Source: Clostridiales bacterium
Lineage (GTDB): Bacteria > Bacillota_A > Clostridia > Oscillospirales > Oscillospiraceae
NCBI GenBank assembly: GCA_019410105.1
Contig: DXTB01000001.1
Location: 203,679 to 267,678 of the forward strand
Direction of reading: 5' to 3'
Length of the DNA stretch: 64,000 nucleotides
Of this stretch, positions 25,727 through 34,771 are shown one piece after another. The position numbers were made by a program, and so were the translations under genes. The notes under the pieces are model-generated. The model saw only the letters and a program-made list of their open reading frames with translations, did no database searches and was not told where the DNA came from. Numbering within the stretch: position 1 is the stretch's first letter; each line of letters begins with the position of its first letter.

Positions 25727-27043
25727 TTATCCCCGGAGCATGACCCTTGCGCGGAATACGCCGTCCTGATAGGTAACCGTACTCACCCCGCAGGATTTTT
25801 CTGCGATGTGACGGACGGACTGAAGTCCGACGCCGTCTCCTTTTCGCTTGGAGGACTGGAATACGCCACCTTTTTCGCGGATGACTCCGTCATAGGTGTT
25901 TTCAACCTGAATCAGTGCCAGACTGTTGCCATGCAGATAGGCTGTCAGTTTGATTCTGCGTCGGGCAGGCGCAGTGCGCAGGCTGGCTTCCAGCGCATTT
26001 TCCAGCAGATTAGAGAGGACCAGGCACAGATCGATCTCGTCTACAGGAAGACATTCCGGCAGATCGAGCTGCACGGAAAATGGGATCTGCTCCCGCTTCG
26101 CAAGTGCGCAGTAATACCCGACCACGCCGTCTGCCGCCCGGTTTTCACAGAAATGCAGCTCCAGACTCGGGATTCTGGAAACTGCGCTGGAAAGATAGGC
26201 TTTGATCTTTTCAAGATTCCCTTCTTCTGCAAGGGCATCGAGCTGACATAGCTGGTGGCGCAGATCGTGCCGCGCCTGTCGGGCTTCCTCAATGGCAGCA
26301 TTCAGGCTTTCGTAGCGCTGCTGCTGCATGGAAAGCAGCTGGTTCCCCTGCTGCAATCTCACATTCCGGTTGATGCTGATCGCCATCAGAAGGAAGATTG
26401 CGTTGAAGAAAAGCATCAAAAACAAAAGTGCGATGCTGATCACAAAATAGCCCTGCAAAACACGCCCGGTATAGAGCGTGTCCGCATACTTGGGGATCAT
26501 AAACAGATTCAGCGCAATGAACACCAGCGGCAGCACCCAGAAGGAATACCAAGTCTGCGCAAAATTTTCATCCTCGACCATCCTCCGCACGCTGTGCGTC
26601 GCAGGATAATAGGCGATGACGGCAAACAGCCAGCAGATCACCTGATAGCAAATCACGGCCCGCAGACAGAACCATGGCGCAGCCTGCGCCTGCGGCAAAC
26701 CGGCCAGCATAGCGGCGTTAATTGCTCTTGAAAGGCTGTTGATACAGGCAAATACCGCACAGACGGACAACGCAATCGTTCCGGATTTCCAAAGCGAAAT
26801 CCGGAGCGTTTTTATGTAGATCACGGTTGTGAGCAAGGTCAGCCCCGCAAGCACCGGCGCAGTCGGCATGCGGCGCGCATAGCACACCACGCCTCCGGCG
26901 GCACAAAGCAGCGCAAGCAGCGGGGCAAGCCACAAAACAAGCTTTGACAGCGGCTGCTTTAAGCTAGATTTTACCGGGAAGTAGGCAAGCAGCATGCCGG
27001 GAATCACCACGCCGAGCTCCAGAATTGGACGCAGCAGCTCCAT
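25727..27043 (-). CDS. AgrC-like sensor histidine kinase (GHKL type)
   Basis: 438 residues from ATG 27043. About six to seven membrane helices in the first 240 residues form the sensor. The kinase part has the H box RHDLRHQLCQL, an N box SNLLENALEASL and a G box GDGVGLQSVRHI. This is the peptide-sensing AgrC/ComD type rather than the classic HPK1 type. The start overlaps the regulator's stop (TAATG), so the two are coupled. The ligand is unknown; no agrD-like gene is seen beside it. Confidence 0.88.
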   Translation of the reverse strand: MELLRPILELGVVIPGMLLAYFPVKSSLKQPLSKLVLWLAPLLALLCAAGGVVCYARRMPTAPVLAGLTLLTTVIYIKTLRISLWKSGTIALSVCAVFACINSLSRAINAAMLAGLPQAQAAPWFCLRAVICYQVICWLFAVIAYYPATHSVRRMVEDENFAQTWYSFWVLPLVFIALNLFMIPKYADTLYTGRVLQGYFVISIALLFLMLFFNAIFLLMAISINRNVRLQQGNQLLSMQQQRYESLNAAIEEARQARHDLRHQLCQLDALAEEGNLEKIKAYLSSAVSRIPSLELHFCENRAADGVVGYYCALAKREQIPFSVQLDLPECLPVDEIDLCLVLSNLLENALEASLRTAPARRRIKLTAYLHGNSLALIQVENTYDGVIREKGGVFQSSKRKGDGVGLQSVRHIAEKSCGVSTVTYQDGVFRARVMLRG

Positions 27044-27765
27044 TATACCATACGCCCCCTTTGCAGCAAGAACTCCATAAATGCCTGCCGGGCACTTTTC
27101 AGAAGGTCCTGACTGACAAACACGCGGCTTCCGTCCGCCATGCGGAAGGCGGAGCCTTCCAGATCCTTCGCGTGTTCCAGATTCACGATTACGCCGCGCC
27201 CGCACACAAAAAAGCGTGTGTCATCCTTTAGTGGGGCGATGAACGTCTTGAAGGGTTGGCGTGTGGCAAGCGTCTTTTGAACCGTCGTATGGACGTAGAT
27301 CAAGTGGGCGAAGTGTTCTGCGTAGACGATGTCCTGATAGCGCAGATGGATCTCGCTTCCCTCCACCTTTAGCTCCATATATTTGTCCGGCTGCGGTATG
27401 CGGGCAAGCAGCTCGTCCGTCAGCGCATCGATATCCGCTTCGGTAAAGGGCTTGACCAGATAGTGCAGCGCCCGTACCTGAAAGCCCTCCAGCGCATGGT
27501 CGGTCGAGGTCGTGGTAAAAACCAGCAGGCAGTCCGTGTTGGTTTTCCGCAGCTTCTTTGCCGCCTCCATGCCCGTCATGCCATCCATATAAATATCCAG
27601 AAATGCGGCAGTAAAGGGCGCTTTCCTTGCCGCTTCCAGAAATGTCTCGCCGCTTTCGTATTCCAGAATATCCGCCTGCACATTTCTCCGGTGAAGCTGC
27701 TGCTCCAGCCGGTCTTTCAGCAGTGCACGTTCCGCAGCAAGATCATCCACAATCGCAATTCTCAT
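27043..27765 (-). CDS. AgrA/LytTR-type response regulator
   Basis: 240 residues. The receiver domain has the acidic pair VDD, phospho-acceptor in FLDIYMDG, Thr in VFTTTS and Lys in LVKPF. The C-terminal LytTR DNA-binding domain (about 135-235) contains RYQDIVYAEHFAHLIYVHT and FFVCGRGVIVNLEH. It is first in the operon with the kinase, behind a strong promoter, and divergent from the pseudo-receiver/lipoprotein pair it probably controls. Confidence 0.92.
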   Translation of the reverse strand: MRIAIVDDLAAERALLKDRLEQQLHRRNVQADILEYESGETFLEAARKAPFTAAFLDIYMDGMTGMEAAKKLRKTNTDCLLVFTTTSTDHALEGFQVRALHYLVKPFTEADIDALTDELLARIPQPDKYMELKVEGSEIHLRYQDIVYAEHFAHLIYVHTTVQKTLATRQPFKTFIAPLKDDTRFFVCGRGVIVNLEHAKDLEGSAFRMADGSRVFVSQDLLKSARQAFMEFLLQRGRMV

Positions 27766-27800
27766 GCAGGGTTCTCTCCTTGTGCTTGAATTCCAAGATA

Positions 27801-27829
27801 ATTATATCACAGCGTGTCGAGGATGACAA
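27801..27829 (-). promoter_or_regulatory. Promoter of the two-component operon
   Basis: Minus strand: TTGTCA (27829-27824), 17 bases, TATAAT (27806-27801); near perfect. Confidence 0.8.
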
Positions 27830-27880
27830 AGAACCGCTGTCGGAATTCGTGCCAAAATCGCCCCTTTCGTGCTACGGCGC

Positions 27881-27909
27881 TTGAAAAAGCCGAATGGCCT
27901 TTTTATACT
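27881..27909 (+). promoter_or_regulatory. Divergent promoter of the pseudo-receiver/lipoprotein pair
   Basis: TTGAAA (27881-27886), 17 bases, TATACT (27904-27909). The 50 bases between the two divergent promoters are the natural place for LytTR-domain binding. Confidence 0.75.
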
Positions 27910-27955
27910 GAGTGCAAGCAAAATGAAAAATCGGATGAAGGAAGGAGGGAAATCT

Positions 27956-28315
27956 GTGTATCGTATTGCCGTGCTGGCAGAACAGGAAGCAGAGCGGCAG
28001 CGCTACGCTGAGCAAATTACCCGGTTTTGTGAAGCGAAGGGGCTGTTTCCGCAGGTCATGCAATATGACGACCAGGAACGCTTTTTTGAAACGGCGCAGA
28101 AAGAGGCTCCAACCAATGCCGTCATTGCGCTTTCCGGAGTGGCAGGACTGAATGCAGCGGAGCATCTTCGCTCCTTATGCCCCGCGTGCCGGATGATCTG
28201 GTGCAGCGACTTGGATTTCTCCCTTCACGCCTTCCGGCTGCGAGCAGACTATTTCCTGCTGGAGCCGGTTTCCGAGGAAGCATTCCGGCGAGGACTGAAT
28301 GCCTGGATTGAATAA
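27956..28315 (+). CDS. Degenerate stand-alone receiver domain
   Basis: 119 residues from GTG 27956, 7 bases after GGAGGGA. The fold follows the neighbouring regulator's receiver (YRIAVLAEQEAERQRYAEQI against MRIAIVDDLAAERALLKDRL), but key residues are changed: the acidic pair is AE, the phospho-acceptor Asp is lost (ALSGVAGLNA), and the LVKP Lys is Glu (LLEPVSEEAF). There is no output domain. It is probably a phosphorylation-independent interaction partner or antagonist, co-transcribed with the lipoprotein. Confidence 0.65.
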   Translation: MYRIAVLAEQEAERQRYAEQITRFCEAKGLFPQVMQYDDQERFFETAQKEAPTNAVIALSGVAGLNAAEHLRSLCPACRMIWCSDLDFSLHAFRLRADYFLLEPVSEEAFRRGLNAWIE

Positions 28316-28365
28316 ACGGGCATCGAACCAAACCAAGACAACAAGCACAAAAATGGAGGATATCA

Positions 28366-30429
28366 ATGAAAAAGAAAAAGTTACAATGTTCTGTACCAAC
28401 CCTTCTGCTGGCCGGTGTGTTGTGCCTGACATTGGCGGCCTGCGGTGCGAAGCAGTCTTCCGACATGCTTGCATCGGATACAGACTCCGCGGCAAGCGCC
28501 GCCCTGCCGGTAAAGGCCATGAATGCCAAGCGTGTCGATGAAAACCCCTATATGGCAAAGAGCGACGCCAACATTCACCACGACGGCTACAATACCGACT
28601 CTACGGATGAAGTCCTGCCGCTTGGCATCTATCCGGAGATCAATGTTTCCTATGAAAAAACCAACGCGAACGCTTCGCCTGCCATTTACTTTGACAGCTA
28701 CGGCCACGCAGTCGTACCGCTGCTCGGCGGCATCGCCATCCGCGATCTGAATGCCGAAGAGACGAAGACTCTTGGCTATTTCTCTCCGAAGCAACATGAC
28801 GGCGGTGGTTATGTCATCCAGAGCTCCTACACGTTCCTTGACTCGGAAAACCTCATCGTCTGCCCCACCAGCAACAACCATGTGCTGATGCTGCGGGCAA
28901 CCGATGAAGCAGGAAACGTCCTGCCGGAGTTTGAAAAGGTACTGGACATTGACATCAAGGCGGCAGCCGAAGCTGCGCTCGGCAAGGAGCTGACGCAGAA
29001 TCTTCTTTCTGTGGTCTTTGACTACGACGGCAACCTCTGGTTTGCAACCGGCGGCTTCCGCATCTATCCCGAGCGTGAGCAGCAGGGCGTGCTCGGCTAC
29101 ATCGCCCACTCGGCGATCGAGGCGATCCTGAACGGAGAGCAGGCCGACCTTTCGAAGGCCGTCTTCATCTACGGGCTGGCGCTCGGCGAGGGCGCGGAAA
29201 ACGGGATTGCCGCCTCCAAGGACGGCGCGGTCATCCTGACGAACCAGAACTGCTATCTGCTGCGTGCCAATAACGGTGTCGAGGTTGTCTGGTGCACACC
29301 GTATGAGAGCGTCGGTGCGAAGGTCAGCGGCGAGGGTGACAAGACCACCGGCGGCGGTCTTGCCTGGGGCGGCGGCTGCTCCCCGTCGCTGACGCCGGAT
29401 CTTGTGATGTTCACCGACAATGCGGATCCAGTCAAGCTGCTGGCGCTCGATATGAAGACCGGTGAGATCGTTGCAAGCATGCCGGTTCTGGATGATCTGC
29501 CCGAGGGCTATCAGGTGGCGGTTGAAAACTCTGCCATCGTCTATGACGACAGTGAGGGCACCGTCAGCACGATTGTCTGCAACTGGTTCGGCGCAGGCAG
29601 CGCAGGCCTTGCCGATCCCAACAGTGACTCTTCCATCCAGAGCTACGCCAACATCTATGACATGAACTGGCTGACAAAGGGCAACTGCATGATCGCGCCC
29701 GGCGTCGAGCGCGTGGACACCGTGAAAACCGATAGCGGCTATGAGATGAAGAGCATCTGGTCTCGAAATGACCTGAGCGATACATCGATTCTCAAGCTCT
29801 CCACCGCGACGGGCTATATCTACGGCTATGTGCAGGATCTGGAAAGCGGCATGTGGCAGTACATCATTCTGGACTTTGCCACCGGCGAGACGGTATTCAC
29901 CATGGACGTCTCCAACAAATATGGCTACAATAACATGGCTATCGGTATGTATGCCGGAAACAGCGGCAATGCGCTCTACTGCCCGACGGGCTATCTAGAG
30001 CTGCTGTGCTTGCAGGACCGCTTTGTGTATCTTCCCGAAATGCCCTACCGCAAGGTCAATCTCGATAAGGCCGCGCGGAACGTACTGACACAGGAACAGT
30101 TTGAGCAGGACGGCGGTGACGGCACGGTCGCCAGCTGGCGCAATACTGTGACGGTCGAAAATGTTCATCCCAACACGACGGTCTCGTTCCGGATGAACAA
30201 TCTTTCCGGAAGCGCCGCTGAGCTGAAGCTCTATGCCTACGGTGCAGATAGAAAGCTGGCGGAGGTCGGCAAAGAACTGTGGTCGGTCACGGATGAGACA
30301 GGCGCTGCCGTGGATACCCTGTCCGATGGCACACTGTATGAACTGCGTGTCAGCGTCGCAGACGGCGGTGCGTTCGACCTGAGCGAGGCGGAAAAGGAGA
30401 TCAAAATTTCCGTTGTACTTGCGAAGTAA
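28366..30429 (+). CDS. Large secreted lipoprotein, probable beta-propeller
   Basis: 687 residues. Lipoprotein signal with lipobox LAAC (Cys26). The body has repeated short strands with Asp/Gly turns (VFDYDGNLWFATGGF, AASKDGAVILTNQNCYLL, ALDMKTGEIVASMPVL), like a PQQ/Kelch-type propeller, and ends in a beta-rich domain near 590-687. No catalytic motif is recognised. It lies 50 bases after the pseudo-receiver with GGAGG before the ATG, so it belongs to the same transcript. A surface sensor or binding protein linked to the two-component system is a reasonable guess. Confidence 0.7.
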   Translation: MKKKKLQCSVPTLLLAGVLCLTLAACGAKQSSDMLASDTDSAASAALPVKAMNAKRVDENPYMAKSDANIHHDGYNTDSTDEVLPLGIYPEINVSYEKTNANASPAIYFDSYGHAVVPLLGGIAIRDLNAEETKTLGYFSPKQHDGGGYVIQSSYTFLDSENLIVCPTSNNHVLMLRATDEAGNVLPEFEKVLDIDIKAAAEAALGKELTQNLLSVVFDYDGNLWFATGGFRIYPEREQQGVLGYIAHSAIEAILNGEQADLSKAVFIYGLALGEGAENGIAASKDGAVILTNQNCYLLRANNGVEVVWCTPYESVGAKVSGEGDKTTGGGLAWGGGCSPSLTPDLVMFTDNADPVKLLALDMKTGEIVASMPVLDDLPEGYQVAVENSAIVYDDSEGTVSTIVCNWFGAGSAGLADPNSDSSIQSYANIYDMNWLTKGNCMIAPGVERVDTVKTDSGYEMKSIWSRNDLSDTSILKLSTATGYIYGYVQDLESGMWQYIILDFATGETVFTMDVSNKYGYNNMAIGMYAGNSGNALYCPTGYLELLCLQDRFVYLPEMPYRKVNLDKAARNVLTQEQFEQDGGDGTVASWRNTVTVENVHPNTTVSFRMNNLSGSAAELKLYAYGADRKLAEVGKELWSVTDETGAAVDTLSDGTLYELRVSVADGGAFDLSEAEKEIKISVVLAK

Positions 30430-30435
30430 AACTCA

Positions 30436-30472
30436 AGGAAGGCTCCGGTGCCAAAAGCGCCGGAGCCTTCCT
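30436..30472 (+). terminator. Hairpin after the lipoprotein gene
   Basis: A 13-bp perfect stem AGGAAGGCTCCGG / CCGGAGCCTTCCT with an 11-base loop, 6 bases past the stop; no strong T-tract. Confidence 0.65.
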
Positions 30473-30568
30473 CAACCTGTCAAAATACCACAAAATCACT
30501 TCCACGAATATCGCCAAAAAGTTACTGTTACAACGCTGTTCCAAACCGCTTTTTAGCGCATTTTTCAA

Positions 30569-30880
30569 CTTCTCGCACAAACGGCCCACGTTCGCTTTCA
30601 CGGGTGAAAGCGGGTACACACTCACCTTCGCCAACAGGATCGCACACAGCGGCTTACACGGCGAAACAGGGGCGATTCAGATGGGGGCGCTATTACTACC
30701 CTCGGAGCGTTCCGCACGTTCACAAACATCCCCGGGCCGGGTATCAGAACAGCAAACTTTGCCGCTTTGGGGGCTTGGTCAAGGGTGCTCCCAAAGAACG
30801 CAAAGAGCCTACGGGACAGCGACGCGCATAAGCGCATCGCTGTCCCGTAGGCGTCGCGGCCCCGCTGGGCTGCGTGATCC
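30569..30880. repeat. Structured intergenic repeat, copy B
   Basis: Homologous to 25325-25645. The hairpin is at 30808-30851 (CCTACGGGACAGCG.. / ..CGCTGTCCCGTAGG, loop ATAA). Compared with copy A, GGAAC:GTTCC has become GGGAC:GTCCC, and the neighbouring T:A pair has become A:T, so pairing is kept by double changes. The rest of the gap to 31109 holds nothing else I can identify. Confidence 0.7.
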
Positions 30881-31109
30881 TTTTTCTTCTGTCGAAATTG
30901 TGGCTTGTATGCCATGCGCTCAGGGTCTTTCCGCGTGTGCGAGACATGGGAGGTATCACTACCCTCGGCGTGCTTTGCGTGCTGCCGAAACGCCGGACGG
31001 CCGCTTGTCAAAGCGGCTAACTTGCCGTTTTCTGAGGTCGGGTGAGCAGCGTTCCTTGCGCAGTGCCTATTTTTTTCGAATATACAGAATTTTCTGTCGG
31101 CAGTTCCAG

Positions 31110-31138
31110 TTGCAAACACTTTTGCGCTATGGTACAAT
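31110..31138 (+). promoter_or_regulatory. Promoter of the second lipoprotein
   Basis: TTGCAA (31110-31115), 17 bases, TACAAT (31133-31138). The predicted leader is about 105 bases. Confidence 0.7.
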
Positions 31139-31251
31139 AAATCCAAGGAATTGGAAGAATTTCAGAACAATTATGCCGTTAAATTCCCGTTTGCAATTGC
31201 AAGTTCCTCACCGGGGCCACGCCCCAAACAACAGAAAGGAAGTGCTATCCC

Positions 31252-32292
31252 ATGAAGAAACTCATCTCCTTGGCTCTGGCAGCCCTCCTGCTGCTGAACC
31301 TTGCCGCCTGTGGGGAACGCTCCGTTTCCAATCCATCAGGTTCCTCCGGCGATTCTTCATCTTCAGCCGATCCCGCCCAGCCGGATGCCTTCTCCCCCGT
31401 CACCACGGAGGCGGAAGTTCGGGCTCTCTATGGGGACGACGCAAGCCTTATCACCTCCATCGAGGCGTACCAGGGAGATTTCCTGGTGAAACTGGGAACG
31501 GACGAGGACTGCCCCAGCTTGGACTGGGTCTACGGCCAGAGCGGCATCCGCCGTCGGATGCTGTGGCTGGATACGCCCCTGCTTCGGTGCGAGATCGAGT
31601 CCCAGGCATCCGTCCGGGTGGTCACTGGCGGGCCTAACATCTATAACGGCGTCCCCGGTTTTCCACGCGTGGAGTTGGCCACACTGTGCCTTCTCTACGA
31701 TGAGCAGGGCCGCGACCGAGGCTATGATCCCTATGTTTCTCCCGGCATTGGTAGCTCTGAAATCTACTGGGCCGGGGCTGGGGAGCGCTATTCCATGGGG
31801 ATGCAGGGCCGCCGGGAGGCCATCCGTTCCGCCCAAATCGATGCAGGGGGTCTCACCGTAGCCTTTGCCCCGCTGGCGGACGGCAGCGACTTCACCGCCG
31901 CCTACTGCGAGATCCCCTATACCGAGGTGGCTCTCTCGGAGGACGGTATGACCCTCACCGTCACCATGCACGACACCTTCCTCAACAGCGGCACCCTCTC
32001 CAAGGATGTAGACCCGGACTTTTTGAAGGAGTATGGCTCCCTCTACCCAGAGAGCTTCCCCGCTGGGGAGCTGGCGGGAAGCTGCACCCTCATCGAGAAT
32101 GCGGATCTGCGTCAGGATGGGAACAACGCCGTGTTGACCGTCACTCTGGCTGACGGTCCCATCCACGGCAGGAACTTCGGTGACGGTTATTACCGCTTTA
32201 CCGCTGAGACCGGCTATACCGGCATCGCCGACATCGGTCCCTACCTTCGAGTAACCCTCAACGCCACCAACGAGCTCTTTGCAGGCAACTGA
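31252..32292 (+). CDS. Hypothetical lipoprotein
   Basis: 346 residues. Signal peptide with lipobox LAAC (Cys20), then a Ser/Asp-rich linker (SNPSGSSGDSSSSADPAQ) and a mostly beta globular part without a motif I know. AGAAAGGAAG precedes the ATG. It ends 48 bases before the arm sites of att2, so it is the last gene of island 1. Codon use is GC-rich like the chromosome. Confidence 0.7.
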   Translation: MKKLISLALAALLLLNLAACGERSVSNPSGSSGDSSSSADPAQPDAFSPVTTEAEVRALYGDDASLITSIEAYQGDFLVKLGTDEDCPSLDWVYGQSGIRRRMLWLDTPLLRCEIESQASVRVVTGGPNIYNGVPGFPRVELATLCLLYDEQGRDRGYDPYVSPGIGSSEIYWAGAGERYSMGMQGRREAIRSAQIDAGGLTVAFAPLADGSDFTAAYCEIPYTEVALSEDGMTLTVTMHDTFLNSGTLSKDVDPDFLKEYGSLYPESFPAGELAGSCTLIENADLRQDGNNAVLTVTLADGPIHGRNFGDGYYRFTAETGYTGIADIGPYLRVTLNATNELFAGN

Positions 32293-32339
32293 GCAGTCCA
32301 TACAAGCCGTGGACAGCGTGGGTGCGGGCGCACCATGTC

Positions 32340-32359
32340 TGACCCAGTTTTGACCCAGA
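32340..32359. promoter_or_regulatory. Arm-type sites left of att2
   Basis: TGACCCAGTTT directly followed by TGACCCAGA, 133 bases before the core. This is the right-end arm of island 1. Confidence 0.55.
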
Positions 32360-32471
32360 ATCCGAAAAAAGCGGGCAGGGCTGGACGGAAACAATGGAAA
32401 ACTCACCGAACGAATGGCGGTAAAAAGCACAAATCGGAGCCGAAATGACTCCGATTTGCCCTTGAGACTGC

Positions 32472-32516
32472 CTCATAACCCGGAGGTCGTTGGTTCAAGT
32501 CCAGCCCCCGCAACCA
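32472..32516 (+). repeat. att2: exact copy of the tRNA-fMet 3' end
   Basis: 45 of 45 bases match att1. The 5' half of the tRNA is absent, so it is not a tRNA gene. It is the junction between islands 1 and 2. Confidence 0.92.
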
Positions 32517-32517
32517 C

Positions 32518-32555
32518 AAAACCGTCTGATTTCTTGCGAAATCAGACGGTTTTTC
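32518..32555 (+). terminator. Hairpin after att2
   Basis: AAAACCGTCTGATTTC-TTGC-GAAATCAGACGG and TTTTT. The loop is TTGC where the other copies have GCAA, its reverse complement. Confidence 0.8.
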
Positions 32556-32614
32556 TTCACTTTTTGTCTCCAAAAGTTTCCGGAGAAATTACGCGATTTT
32601 GCAAAATTTGCAGT

Positions 32615-32636
32615 TGACCCAAACCGTGACCCAGAC
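32615..32636. promoter_or_regulatory. Arm-type sites right of att2
   Basis: TGACCCAAACCG then TGACCCAGAC, 12-base period, 98 bases from the core. Confidence 0.55.
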
Positions 32637-32710
32637 AGGGCAAAAAACGTGCCTTGGCGCAGCCCTTCTGCACCAAGGCTTTCCTGCTGTTTGGGATTAT
32701 TTTTTCGCTT

Positions 32711-33812
32711 TCAGATTGCCGCCGTCAGGACTTTTTCCATAGTCCTGGCCGCCTCCTTTTGCGCCGCTGTCGTGACGTGGGCGTAGGTGTCCAGGGTGAA
32801 CCCGGCGGAGTAGTGCCCCAGCATCCCTGAGACGGTCTTGATGTCCACACCGTTCTGGAGCGCCAGCGTCGCGAAGGTGTGTCGGAGATCGTGGAACCGG
32901 ACCTGGGGTAACCCCGCCCGCTTCAGCACCCCGTGGAGCTTGCGGAGGACGCTGTCCGGCGAGATCGGCCCGCCGTTTGGCGAGGGGAAGACCCAGGGGC
33001 TGTTCCCCGCTTTTTCCTCTGTTGTTTCAAAATGGCCGTCACGTCCTCCGCCAGCGGCAGCGTCCGGTAGGCGTTCTTGGTTTTCAGCGGCGCCTCCACG
33101 ATCTTGCCTTCGATCCGGACCACCTGCCGCTTCACTTGCAGCTCCCCCTTCTCCAGGTCGATGTCCGTCCACTTGAGGCCCAGCAGTTCTCCCCTTCTCA
33201 ATCCGGTGGCCAGGTCCAGGTAGTACAGCTCGAAGACGCCGCTCTCACGGGCTTCCCGCAGGAAGGATGCCAGCTGCTCTACCGGCAGGGTCTTCATCTC
33301 CTTTTTCTCTACCTTCGGCAGGGCACAGCCGGCGGTGGGGTCCTTGATGATGAGCTTTTGTTCTTGTGCCAGCTTCATGGCCGACTCGAGGATCTGGTGG
33401 ATGTTCCGCACGGTCTTGGGACTAAGCCCCTTGGGCTGGTTTTTGGCCTCCAGTCTTGTCACTCTCCCTCTATTCAGCAGCTTTTTGTAGAACTTCTGTA
33501 ACTCCAGAGAGGACAACTTATTCAGCGGCATGCTGCCGATATTGGGCTTGATGTGGTTCTCGATGTAGCCCCGGTAAGTCTGGTGGGATGACGGTCGGAC
33601 CTTGATCTTTGCGTAGTTCTCGTACCAGACGTCCATCCACTGGCCCACGGTGTATTTGCCGGTCTTGGCCGCGTCCAGGCCCTGGGCCTCTCCGATGGCG
33701 GCTTTCAGTTTCTCCCGGACCTCCGCCTGGGTCCTGCCCAGGACGTTCGGGTAGATGGTCTTGCCGGTGTCCGGGCCGTGCCCGGCGGTGTACCGCCCCA
33801 CCCAGCGAACAT
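32711..33812 (-). pseudogene. Broken tyrosine integrase of island 2
   Basis: The same family as the island 1 integrase (YTVGQWMDVWYENYAKIK, TGLRRGELLGLKW, HDLRHTFATLAL, TLDTYAHVTT). A one-base loss in an A-rich run near 33016-33022 puts the HDLRH/Tyr part in another frame. The first 25 or so residues (RANGEGNIRKR..) are also missing: homology begins abruptly at VRWVGRYTAG (about 33812), and what lies further right is unrelated. The island therefore cannot make its own integrase. Confidence 0.88.
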
Positions 33813-33936
33813 CTTTCTCTATTTGCAAAACTAGAGTCTTTACTTGATTGAGAAACATCGTAAACGGTCGCATATGGAAACGCATGGATTCCAGCAATCC
33901 CAACCATAATTTCAGAAGTTATTAGCCGAAGCACAC

Positions 33937-34608
33937 TTAAAGGCTCTCTTCCCGGCTGCGAGAAAAAGAGCCAATAGAATTAAAAATCTCCGATAGTTTG
34001 GACGGAGAAAGTATCTTAACATGCCGATATCCCAACGAAATGATCTTTTCCTTGGCAAATCCGTTCAAAATGCGATTGGCGGAAATTCGATTGATGCCGG
34101 TTATAGCGGCTATCTGCTCATGCGTATAGGGAATGACAGGGCCGGACCGCTTGTAATACGCATAGAGCAGATAAGCCACCCGTTTACTGCTCTCCCTAAA
34201 ATGGGAACAGAGAATATATTCATGAAGCAGGATGATACGGCCAAGCATATGTGAAAACATATTTTGAAACGTCGGCATATCCTGCTTTACAAACTGAAAA
34301 AATTTTTCTGAAGAAAGCGCATAAAAGCTGATAGGTGTGATTGCCTGCGCATCCTGAACAATCACTGAATTTGGAATGAGAGATTCCAAATATATGATGT
34401 TGTTTTCTGAAACATAAAACAGGGTAATATCCTCGCCTTCATAGCTTGTACAAAAAGCGCGGACAGTGCCCTGAGTAATATACCAGAGTTCATTAGCGGG
34501 ACTCCCGCGCTCCAGCAAATATGAGTTTTTCTCCAGGCATCGTTTGGATCCATATGACAGGAAAATGCTTTTAAAAAAGAGACTGTTATTCTCCGGCGGC
34601 TCTCCCAT
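33937..34608 (-). CDS. Crp/Fnr-family regulator
   Basis: 223 residues. N-terminal cyclic-nucleotide-binding-type barrel (LLERGSPANELWYITQGTVR, ALSSEKFFQF) and C-terminal winged helix (YTHEQIAAITGINRISANRI). There is no Cys cluster for an iron-sulphur centre and no clear cAMP-binding RxS, so the effector is unknown. It is divergent from the TRAP transporter and is its probable regulator. Confidence 0.88.
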   Translation of the reverse strand: MGEPPENNSLFFKSIFLSYGSKRCLEKNSYLLERGSPANELWYITQGTVRAFCTSYEGEDITLFYVSENNIIYLESLIPNSVIVQDAQAITPISFYALSSEKFFQFVKQDMPTFQNMFSHMLGRIILLHEYILCSHFRESSKRVAYLLYAYYKRSGPVIPYTHEQIAAITGINRISANRILNGFAKEKIISLGYRHVKILSPSKLSEIFNSIGSFSRSREESL

Positions 34609-34659
34609 ACGGTTCTTCTCCTTTCGTTTTTACTTGATTATAAATAGTATTTTTGTGTA

Positions 34660-34688
34660 GTTTTGAATAAAATTATACAAATCAAAAC
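34660..34688. promoter_or_regulatory. Dyad in the regulator/TRAP intergenic region
   Basis: GTTTTGA, 15 bases, TCAAAAC: a perfect 7-bp inverted repeat containing the TTGA..TCAA halves liked by Crp/Fnr proteins. Confidence 0.45.
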
Positions 34689-34771
34689 AAAAAAACGTGA
34701 TAAATTAGACGAGAAATCGGCAGTGCAGCTTTTGCAATTGCCTGAAAACACACCATGAACGGAGGATACTT

